Made by a program: the position numbers and the translations under genes
DNA from: Cristatella mucedo
Lineage: Eukaryota; Bryozoa; Phylactolaemata; Cristatellidae
Assembly: GCA_009760855.2 (NCBI GenBank)
Contig: WPIO01000079.1
Coordinates: 1,062,001-1,126,000, forward strand
DNA: 64,000 nt
Direction: 5' to 3'
Notes under the pieces: model-generated
What the model saw: only the letters and a program-made list of their open reading frames with translations
What the model was told of the DNA's origin: nothing
Databases searched by the model: none
In this document: positions 55,365-64,000 of the stretch, piece after piece
How the letters are laid out: every line of letters starts with the position of its first letter
Position numbering within the stretch: the stretch's first letter is position 1

Positions 55365-57105
55365 CGATGTAGCTACTCTAATAAGGTCAAGCAAAAAGAG
55401 CTCGTCTCCTGAAGACCCTATACCTTCATCTCTGTGGTCTTCACTGGCAGACCAACTTAGCCCTGCCATAACCAAGATTTTTAATGCTTCTTTGGGAAAA
55501 GGGGTCGTCCGTAAGTCCTTCAAATCGGCAATCGTTAGACCCATTCTTAAAAAGCCTGGATTAGACACAGAGGTCCTAGCTAACTATCGTCCAGTTTCCC
55601 TTCTTCCGTTCTTATAAAAGATTCTTGAAAAAATGGTTGCTAAGCAGCTGGTTGAACATATTGAAAATAATAGAATGTCAGAAAAATTCCAATCAGGGTT
55701 CAAGAGGCAGCACTACACTGAAACTGCTCTCCTCCGTGTTAACAATGACTTTCGACGTGGCAACGACAACGGGAATGTCACTGCCCTAGCTCTGCTAGAT
55801 CTTTCTGCTGCCTTCGACACCATTGATCACGAAGTTCTGCTTGAACGATTGAGAACAACGATCGGTCTGGCAGACGAAGCACTGGCGTGGTTTAAATCAT
55901 ACTTGTCTGATCGTGTTCAATCCGTGTCGTGTGGGGTCAGGTCTCACACACGAGTAGGGTCACCTGTGGAGTCCTTCAAGGATCTGTACTCGGTCTCTTG
56001 CTGTTCTACATTTATACACAACCTCTTGGAAAAGTGATTAAGGCCCATGGAATAGGATACCACTTTTATGCTGACGACACTCAGTTGTATTTGTCATTCA
56101 AACCGTCGGAATCTGCTGCAGCAACTGAGAAACTGAATGCTTGCCTTGCCGATATTCGATCTTGGATGTCGGAAAACTTCCTGAAATTAAATGATGATAA
56201 AACCAAACTGCTGCTCATAGGACACCCTTAGCGTGTGGCTGGATTAAAAGGCTTTGCTCTTCTAATAGGTGATGCTATTGTGCGACCATCGCCAAGTGCT
56301 CGAAATTTAGATGTCGTTTTCGACAGCTGCCTCAATTTCAAAAGCTTCATTCAGAAGTCTGCTTAGCCATCACATCCGATCCCTATCCAAGGTTAGGAGC
56401 TCTCTCCCAGAGTGGCTTGCAAAAAATGTAACTAGCTCTTTAGTTCTGTCTCGGCTTGAGTATTGTAATTTCCTTTTGGCTGGGCTGCCAAAGAAAGCTA
56501 TTAGGCCACTGCAGCGGACTATGAACATGGCTGCAAGGCTAGTCTTCAAGTCCCAGAGGTTTGAGCACGTGTCTCCTTTGCTAAAAGAGCTAGGATGGTT
56601 GCCGGTTGAGCAACGGATACAGAGCAAAGTTCTTATGCTGACCCACAAGGCCCGCCACGGCTTAGCTCCTTCGTACCTAGCTGAACTGCCGCATCAGTTT
56701 CAGCCTGTTCGAGCCCTCAGGTCCTGTGTGGACAATAAATTAGCTGTCCCATTCCTCCGCTTAAAGACTGTTGGCGACAGAAGCTTTAGCTCTGCAGGTC
56801 CTAGACTGTGGAACTCGCTTCCACAATTCTTACGCAACGACAACTACTGTCCTGCTGCCGACTATGGCACACCTTGTCAGCGGTTCTGAGCTGCTACTTC
56901 TATGCTACTCACTACCTCAACTGCTCTCCTGACTCTGCTATGCTTCCCACTTTCTCTTTGTTGCGTGAGACGAAGTCTGTTGGCTACCAAATGCATACCG
57001 AAAGCCGCTTAGGCTGTGAGTGTGCTATACAAAACTCTCCTGCGTAACACCCACATGGTCTTTATGACTTTGTGGAGTTACAGACGGAGATACATTACAT
57101 TACAT
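55365..57105 (+). mobile_element. LINE-B: L2/CR1-like non-LTR retrotransposon, 5'-truncated
   Basis: Best copy of the second LINE family. Coding pieces are at 55339-55617, 55633-56037, 55929-56231 and 56311-56889. A TAA at 55615-55617, a frameshift in the palm domain near 55960, a TAG at 56229-56231 and another shift near 56300 break the frame. Motif A is LLDLSAAFDTIDH, motif B reads GVLQGSVLG and motif C is YADD. The endonuclease is missing. The 3' UTR (TTTGTTGCGTGAGACGAAGT and onward) ends CGGAGATACATTACATTACA, unlike LINE-A. It is inactive. Confidence 0.93.
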
Positions 57106-57830
57106 TACCAGTCTGGTCCATTGTCGCAGGCAGCATTGCCAGGCGCACAGCGCTAGCCAAACCTTACATCTCGCTTCGCTACAACTCACTTCTAAGGCCA
57201 GAGAGCAGCAGTCTTACTCTCTGAGCCGATTGAGCGTTGGTCTTACAGCCGGCGAGTAGATGCACGTCACGTGTCACGTGACTCCGAGAACAGGGTACGC
57301 TCCGTGCTCAGTCGGTCTTCGAGAAGCGCTCTATAACGTTGAGATCCTGGTGCCGTGGTATAGCTTTACTGCGTTCCTCTCGATGGCGTTGCCGGACGAG
57401 TCGCCGCCAAACTAATCGGCGCATGAAGCCCTTTGGCACGATCGTCAGCGCCAGCTAGCGCTCGAGACCGTAAACATTAAGTAAACGCGATCAGGTTGCA
57501 TGTGCTGGTTCGATAAAAATAGCTCGATACGACACGCGATAAAGCACGTTGTGACTGTAGGCCCCACACAAAGTAGTACACCGAAGGAGCTCGGGGGGTC
57601 GACCATATGTCCCCCGGGCGCTGGATCGGGGGTGCTAAAATGGACACCTAATACTTTTGAATCTCTTTATATATTACATCGAGCGAAGAGGGTGCCATCT
57701 CTGCAGGTCGTCTGCGGTCGCACACGATGCTAGGAACGCCACGGCCTACCCGATCCTAGGCATCAGCACGACAGCGGTCACGTGGCCACCGCTTGACAGC
57801 GGTTGAGCGGCCACCGCCCCGAGTTTCAAG
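57106..57830. other. Intergenic DNA, no gene recognised
   Basis: Short frames only. A GTCCCCCGGGCGC run near 57610 is the only GC-rich point. Confidence 0.5.
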
Positions 57831-57834
57831 CCGA

Positions 57835-58280
57835 TTCTTGGCTTACCCGTACCACCGGCTTTTCGGAGTCTAACCGTTTACCCATACCTCGTACACACCT
57901 CAAATCCTTTGGAGACCGTACATTTAGTTCGTATGCTCCCAAAGCCTGGAGCTCACTCCCGATTTTCGTGACGACATCTCCTGACTTGACCAAATTTAAA
58001 AAGAAATTAAAAACGCACCTATTCCTGAGAGCATTTAGTGGGTCCCAGTGATTCGTCCTTTATGTGCTTATGCGTGCTGACACTGTTGCATGCTGCCACT
58101 ATCCACACTTGCATGCTGACTCTGAGCATATCACCCCTAACCGTGTTATTCATGTTGTTTATCAAGCACGATATACCACTTACCATTCGATCGTGTTTCC
58201 TTTGCAGCAAATATAATGTGCCTTGAAAGAGATTGAGTTCTCTGAGGGCGCTTTATCAAATGTATCATTATTATTATTAT
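57835..58280 (+). mobile_element. LINE-A 3' fragment
   Basis: The last 70 codons (RTTGFSESNRLPIPRTHLK, LKTHLFLRAFSG) and 3' UTR end in GGGCGCTTTATCAAATGT and TTATTATTATT. Confidence 0.93.
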
Positions 58281-58375
58281 TACTCGCACTCGCTCTTTCC
58301 GCTCGGCATAGACTGGAAACGCGAACTTCGATGAGTCCTAGTCGGGCGGCTATCTTTAGATGATCATCTAGGGTT

Positions 58376-58415
58376 ACTGGCCGCCACGCTAATCATGAGT
58401 AGTGTGGCGGCCAGT
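58376..58415. repeat. Inverted repeat, 12-base arms, 16-base loop
   Basis: ACTGGCCGCCAC and its exact reverse complement. A perfect palindrome AGATGATCATCT lies just upstream. Confidence 0.85.
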
Positions 58416-58419
58416 GCGC

Positions 58420-58870
58420 CGCGTTAACGCCTCTCGGTTCTCGACGGCTTCAATAAATCCCACGAGCCTACCTACAAGGTAATAATAATAGCATACTTGC
58501 ATGGCACCCTTGGAGAAGTCAACCTTTTACGATGAGTGGTTAGAGGCGCTCTGGATAGGCGGCAACTTGGCGCTCTCTCGGCCAAACTGATCCGAACCAG
58601 AGACCGAGCTGCCAGGCGCACGAGACCTCGACCGAGGACGGCTCACCGTGCGCCTTCAACTGGAAGTACACAGCATGGCCGCAGAGACAGAGCAGAATGA
58701 GGCTGTGCCAGCTGGTGCTTTGGGGACGCGGCCTGGTCGGCGTCGAGCGCCGCGATGGGACAGATCGGGCGGATGCGTCCCAGCTTCCCCTCCAGTTCCC
58801 AAGACACACACGAGCTTCGGGGGTGGGCGTGAGTGGGTGGGGTCAGCCATCGCTGCTGCCGGGGGTGGGC
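58420..58870. other. GC-rich DNA, no recognised gene
   Basis: Open frames on both strands run into the adjoining LINE-A fragment. No recognisable domain. Confidence 0.4.
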
Positions 58871-58876
58871 GATTAC

Positions 58877-59580
58877 CTATTGCTAAAATTCGGGCTTGCT
58901 TCGATAAGGATACCACGTCTAAGTTGGTCCATGCATTTGTGACATCCCGTCTTGACTTCTGTAACTCACAGCTTGCTGGCCTATCGACATGTGCAATAAG
59001 GCGATTACAGCTGGTGCAAGACTCCGCAGCTAGGCTTGTCTGTCGTGAGCGTCGCAGTTGCCACATCACACCACTTCTCGCCGACCTGCACTACCTACGA
59101 CTGGCTACCAGTCAAACAACGGATCGACTTCAAGGTTTTGTCGCTCACTTTTAGGTCACTTAATTCTTTAGCTTCAGACTATCTCTCCGACATACTCCCC
59201 AATCAGGCCAAGCATCGTACCACCCGCTTTTCGAAATGTAATTGTTTACTTGCTCCTCATGTGAACCTCAAGTCTTTGGAGACAGCGCCTTTAGTGCGTA
59301 TGTTCCCAAAGCCGGGAACTCACTTCCGACTTGCATCACGACATCTCCTGACTTGACCACATTTAAAAAGAAGCTAAAACGCATCTAATTATCCCAGCAT
59401 TTAGTGGATCCTGTGATACGTCTTTTATGCGCTTATTCGTGCTGACACTGTGCATGCTGCCACTAGCCATTGCATGCTGACCTTATGCATGTTACCCCTA
59501 ACCATGTTATGCGTATTGTCACTGAGCATGCTACCACTAACCATTCGATCGTGCTTCCGTTGCAGCCAATGTGAAGTACC
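58877..59580 (+). mobile_element. LINE-A 3' fragment
   Basis: Coding match from KIRACFDKDTTSKLVHAFV to the end, with a seven-base CTACCTACG insertion-like change near 59090. The 3' UTR ends directly at an inverted LINE-A tail. Confidence 0.92.
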
Positions 59581-59582
59581 TT

Positions 59583-59850
59583 AATAATAATAATAATAAT
59601 AATAATAATTCACTTGATAAAGCGCCCTCAGAGAACTTAGTCTCTCTCTAGGCGCTTTACATTTGCTGTAAAGTGAAATGCAATTGAATGGTAAGTAAAA
59701 TCATGCTTGAAAAACAAACGAAATGAATAATATGGTTAGGGGTGACATGCAAAGGGTCAGCATGCAAATGTGGTTAGTGGCATCATGCACAGTGTCAGCA
59801 CGCATAAGCAAATCAAGGACGAATCACAGGGACCCACTAAATGCTTGAAA
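59583..59850 (-). mobile_element. LINE-A 3' UTR fragment, inverted
   Basis: It starts with AATAATAATAAT and ends with GGACCCACTAAATGCT on the plus strand. It lies tail to tail with the copy at 58877-59580. Confidence 0.9.
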
Positions 59851-59910
59851 GAGAGTTCTCTGATGGTACTATATTAGATGTTTTCTTCTTATTATTATTA
59901 CTATTAAATC
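59851..59910 (+). mobile_element. LINE-A/SINE tail
   Basis: GAAAGAGAGTTCTCTGATGG and TACTATATTAGATG end in TTATTATTATTACTATT. Confidence 0.65.
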
Positions 59911-59984
59911 CTAAGACTGGTAAGCGCCACCTGGAATCGTGCGTCTGGACAAGAACAATTCACAAAGAAGAAACACATGCTGCG

Positions 59985-60640
59985 AAGATCAGGTGGCCTT
60001 TGAGCTTTTTTTTATAAAGTGTCAAATCAGGGGACGTCGTGCCTTCAATCGCGAGAGAGTTTCACGCCTTTGAAGCATACGCTCTGGAGGTAAGGTTTCC
60101 AAGGGATTTGAGGTTGTTTTAAGACACAGCTAAGCGACTTGAGTCAGAAGACGGGTGGTACGCCGTGAATTAGGGAATTATTTCGAATAGGTACTCAGGT
60201 ACCAAAGAATGGAGAGAACTAAAAGTTAGTGACAGAACCTCGAGTTCTATACGCTGCTTGGTGGGCATTAAGTGCAGATTCGTAAGAAGTGGTGCGACCT
60301 TGCAACTGCAAAGTTCACGGCGTATTATTGCAGCTGCACAATTTTCTATCAAATGTAAGCGTCCTATTGCAAGGGCAAGAAGACGCGTGAGTAGTGAGTG
60401 ACAGAAGTATTGGCGGCATGTCACAACATTGACCAGAATGACTGTGGTGTCCTCATCTAATTAGGCCGAATTTTTTAAATTGTGCCAACTTAAAATAGGC
60501 AGTATTACTATAGAGAAGATGCGGTGAAAGGTCATTTTAGAAGAGACCTTCGAGATTCCGTGCAGATGCTGCAAGATTTATACAGACAGAGCCCATTTTA
60601 AGCTAGGTTTTATAGTTTCTGAGTAACGCTAGGTTTGCCT
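59985..60640 (-). mobile_element. Diverged LINE-A fragment
   Basis: The minus-strand frame 60424-60170 reads PLLTNLHLMPTKQRIELEVL, a diverged form of the LINE-A C-terminal region. It is old and full of indels. Confidence 0.85.
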
Positions 60641-60644
60641 AGTG

Positions 60645-60920
60645 AGTGTAGTTAAAAGCGCATCTCTTTATTACAGCATTTAGTTGGGGTCTGTGATTAG
60701 GCTTCTATGGGCTTATGCGTGCTGACATTGTTGCATGTTGCCACTAACCACACTTGCACGCTGATCCTGTGCACGTCACCCCTAACCATGTTATTCATGT
60801 TGCTTATCAAGCATGATACCACTCACCATTCGATCGCGTTTCCTTTGCAGCAAATGTAAAGCGCCTAGAAAGAGATTGAGTTCTCTGAGGGGGCTTTATC
60901 AAGAGTATTGTTATTATTAA
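60645..60920 (+). mobile_element. LINE-A 3' UTR fragment
   Basis: The 3' UTR with CCACTAACCACACTTGCAC leads to the hairpin AGAGATTGAGTTCTCT and a TTATTATTAATTA end. Confidence 0.92.
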
Positions 60921-60924
60921 TTAT

Positions 60925-62140
60925 TTTAACGTAGTATCACGAACAAGTAAAATGTATTTTCAGATAAAAAATTTGGTAATTTATTTCAACTTACAAGAAG
61001 CGTATACCAGCACTTCATAGAAAATAGTATTTTGATGTCACCATACCCACAAGACATTAATACTCATTTGACAAACATCAAAGACTAATAGAGGCGGCCG
61101 GGATTTCTGCACTCTCCGCTGACCTTCAACAACAATCTCATGGTTGACACAAGATGATGCACAACAATTGTATGTGTTGCATAAGTTTGGGGTGTCTTTT
61201 GCTTATTTTTCCTTGTAATGGGCAGCACCAGTAGTTGTCAGGGGCACCCGCTTATTCGGCCTAATCAGCTCAACTTCGACAAAATCTCAAAGTGCCTCTA
61301 GCAGGTCACCCTTTCCCAAATACTGTGCAGCCCGGATGCATGCCGTAATGGGGGTTGATCCCATGTTCGGGGTGCTTTAGCCTCTTATCAAAGCCTCGAA
61401 AAACTCTAAGCTTGGAAGCATGGTTACAAATACTCATTACATGACACGCTAGCCTGCGTAACTCCGTGATAAATGTGAAGAAGCTCTCCACAACGAGTAT
61501 TAAAAAAATATGACACGCAAGTTACATGAATAGAGTGTGGCATTAGGCATTATCTCCACTCTATCTCCGAAGACTCTTTTCGCGTAGCTTGATCTGCCTG
61601 TCACAGGCGCTATCACGCCATTAAAATAAGTGCCAAGCTTACTTATTTTGTAAGGAAGCTTGGGAGAAAGCTCTAGCTCTATAGCTTGACACATCACGAT
61701 ACTTCAGTGACAATAGCTCTATTTAGTTCACATCAAGCAAAGTAACTAATGGCGTCCAAGTAACTCTGCCACAGCTGCTCGCACCTCCGCTTTCGATGGG
61801 GCCAAAAAACAGGTCCTTCAATGGCTTTCAATGCGGGTTCAAAGATAGCACATAACTGTAAGGGTGATCGTTTTTTCAGAATAAATAATGCTTGTTGACC
61901 TTTTGAAAGATGCGTCCCGAGCGGCTTATAATAACAACATTTTTATACGACTAGACCACTGACGGGCCTCTGACCTTTTCCGAACAGTTTTTGAAGGTTC
62001 GTTATAGAGGCGTGACTAAGCGATCAGAGTCAGAAGAACGCATGATGCTACGGGTGCTGGTAAGCCAGATTAGGAAGTGTTTCTGGTAGGTAGGTCGTAG
62101 AAAAAGAATGAAACGGTAGGTTACAAATGAAAGGCTAATC
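60925..62140. other. AT-richer unique DNA, no gene recognised
   Basis: Two adjacent minus-strand frames (61697-61500 and 61491-61306) have protein-like composition (IAPVTGRSSYAKRVFGDRV, then FFTFITELRRLACHVMSIC). They could be parts of one decayed gene, but I recognise neither. A LINE-like TAGGTAGGTCGTAGAAAAAGAATGAA lies near 62087. Confidence 0.3.
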
Positions 62141-62264
62141 GACGCATATAGTTGGTCCTACCTACTTTCTGTTTCGTCTGTACCTACCTGTATCTGTCAC
62201 TTCTCTGTTCATTTTTGTCTGTCGGGTCGTCGTCTTCTTTTGAGCCTCATTGGCCTACCAAATT

Positions 62265-62350
62265 CTTCTCCGTTTTCCCAAATTCTCCTTTATTCTCCCC
62301 CGTTCTCTCCCATGTTCTCTTCTATTCTCCCTCTCTCCCTCTCTGCTCCC
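62265..62350. repeat. Pyrimidine-rich TTCTCC repeat
   Basis: Degenerate TTCTCCC/TTCTCCT units. Confidence 0.8.
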
Positions 62351-62429
62351 TGGATGCGTGTCAGCTTGTCTCTAGTGCTTTTCTAGAGGTCGCTCGCCCC
62401 ATCCTTTCTGCTTAACCCGTGCGTCTCTC

Positions 62430-62640
62430 TTCTGCATGTGTGTGCAAGCACGCATGCGTGTGCAAGCATGCACGCGTGCATTCGGGCATGTGTGTGTGTG
62501 TGTGTGTGTCGGAGTGCACTGTGCACGTGCGTGTGCCGGCTTGCGTGTAAGTGCGCAGGTATGCCCATATGTGCAAAAGGGTGTGATTGCACGAACGTGC
62601 TCTTGTTTGCATGTGCGTGCGTGCACGTGTGTGAGCGTGC
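62430..62640. repeat. Alternating purine-pyrimidine tract (GTGTGC-rich)
   Basis: GTGTGCAAGCACGCATGCGTG-type words are shown only in part. A GT run lies near 62490-62510. The sequence can adopt Z-DNA in principle. Cys/Val-rich frames are products of it. Confidence 0.85.
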
Positions 62641-62719
62641 TCCCTTATCTCCTGCTGCTCCTTTTCTGTGCTTCAATCATTGACGCCTATATATACTCGC
62701 ACATACATAGAGCAAATAC

Positions 62720-63005
62720 ATATCTCCATTTGTAGCTCGACAAAGCCACCAAGACCAAGATGGCAGTATGCTGAAGGGTTTTCTGTAGCTCACTCAAAGC
62801 CGTTATGCGACTTTCGGGGAACGCACAGTAGCCAACACCTCCCTCATCTCCTGAACCAAAGAGAGAGAGAGAGCAGGGAGCAGGGAAGGAGCAGCTCAAG
62901 ATGGATTGACAGGAAGTGTCACCGCAGTCGGCAGCGGGAGAGAAGATGACGTCATGAGAGGTGCACCACAAGTGAGTTCTCCAGTCTAGGACCTACAGAG
63001 AAAAG
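62720..63005 (-). mobile_element. LINE-B 3' end
   Basis: On the plus strand CATTTGTAGCTCGACAAAGC is the reverse complement of the LINE-B terminal segment, and CCAGTCTAGGACCTACAGAG is that of its last coding bases. A GA run replaces part of the UTR. Confidence 0.85.
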
Positions 63006-63039
63006 GTTTCTGCTTCAAGTGAAAGTACGATTCAATTCA

Positions 63040-63310
63040 CCGTTGGAGACTGTGCCTTTAGTTCCTGTGCTCCCAAAGCCTGGTACTCACTATCGACGCA
63101 CTTCACACGGTCACCTGACAAGATGAAATTTAAAAAGCTTAAAACGCACCAGTTTAGTACTGCATTTGGTGAGTCTTTGTGATTCGTTTTTCGTATGCAT
63201 CTACACCAATCATGTGGTAATTCTTTCTACGCAGCATACGTAAAGTGCCTAGAAAGGGATTCAGTTATCTAAGGGCGCTAGACAGATGTATTAATATTAT
63301 TATAAGAAAT
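63040..63310 (+). mobile_element. LINE-A 3' fragment
   Basis: A short coding remnant (FSSCAPKAWYSLST) and a shortened 3' UTR end in GGGCGCTAGACAGATGTATT and ATTATTAT. Confidence 0.85.
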
Positions 63311-64000
63311 GTCCAGGGCTCGTGTCATACCCTCAGGGTCGAGATTTAGGCCCATGAGCTGAAATTCTGGCTAAGCTCTCGCACAGCTGTTGTAGAGGGC
63401 TTTTCTACAAGCTAAATATTTCGTATTCGCCATGTTCAGGAAGCTGCTGCACGATGGTGATCAACAGCCGCCTGCCTAAACGTCAGGATTTCGCCAAAAT
63501 TCCGTTTGGAATCAATCAAAAAGAGCCAAACTCTCGCGATCTGCCCGGAAATTTCCAGTCTATGGGCCCGCGGCTAACTCTGCGTCCCTCAGCGGCAACT
63601 CTCGTGCTCCAGACGGTCACTCTTCGCGCTTCGGGCCAAAATTCACAAACAGCGGAACAGCTCAGCAAAGAGTTCGGATTCAGCACAAGTACGGATTCCG
63701 TTTTGTTCTCGTAATGAGAACATCCGAGCCATCTAACGACCGCTACAAGATCTTACATAACCTTGGTGAACTATGATTCAACCTAATTTGTATGGCATGT
63801 CAACTCGAATAATTATCTTGGCCCACTTGTCAAAGTTGAAGCTGTCGTGATTTGGCGATGGCAGGATTCTGGTTTGAGTATATATTTACCTCGCTAAGAT
63901 GGCTGGCATGCCGGCTTAAGCTTGCTGTAGCTCGTTCAAAAGGCTGTGGGGCTCACTTTGATTACATTGATCGCCACGTCCTTCCCGAGCGCCACTGATA
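63311..64000. other. Intergenic DNA, no gene recognised
   Basis: An 86-codon frame at 63454-63714 is Ser/Gln-rich with no recognisable domain. The window ends in unique DNA. Confidence 0.4.

Overview
The window looks like animal nuclear DNA. Open frames are short and broken by intron-like sequence. Microsatellites are very abundant (GA, CA/GT, TA, CTG, TTA). Truncated non-LTR retrotransposons (LINEs) and tRNA-derived SINEs make up much of the sequence, and islands rich in GC and CpG are scattered between them. There are no operons, bacterial ribosome binding sites, CRISPR arrays or rRNA genes. A growth-factor gene of the PDGF/VEGF family places it in Metazoa; I cannot name the species, but an invertebrate or early-branching chordate is plausible.

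The one gene I can name by family lies at 21756-23529 on the plus strand. A signal-peptide exon of 22 codons (21756-21821), a linker exon (22921-23131) and an exon carrying six of the eight cystine-knot cysteines of a VEGF/PDGF domain (23321-23529) are joined by introns of phase 0 and 1, and the last exon ends in phase 0. From memory this is the same phase order as vertebrate VEGFA, and the first exon has the same coding length. The domain's last exon, with the final C-x-C, was not found downstream. About 2.8 kb of CpG-rich DNA precedes the gene and is probably its promoter and 5' leader.

Repeats: LINE-A (best copy 4615-6270) is an L2/CR1-like element ending in TTA repeats. LINE-B (best copy 55365-57105) is a related element ending in ACATT-type repeats. 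Every copy seen is truncated or carries stops or frameshifts. SINE-1 is a tRNA-derived family whose 3' tail resembles that of LINE-A, so LINE-A or a relative probably mobilises it. SINE-2 is a second tRNA-derived family with another body (10381-10545 and 38072-38235). Repeats are densest at 1-7 kb, 14-18 kb, 29-31 kb, 43-46 kb and 49-63 kb.

Other GC-rich islands (2.8-3.8, 7.4-8.5, 8.9-9.3, 24.7-25.7, 28.3-29.1, 30.6-30.9, 41.0-42.2, 46.8-47.4, 48.3-49.0 and 50.2-50.9 kb) hold exon-like open frames or promoter-like motifs, but none encodes a protein I recognise. Those entries are candidates only. Splice sites, gene ends and transcription were judged by eye from the sequence.
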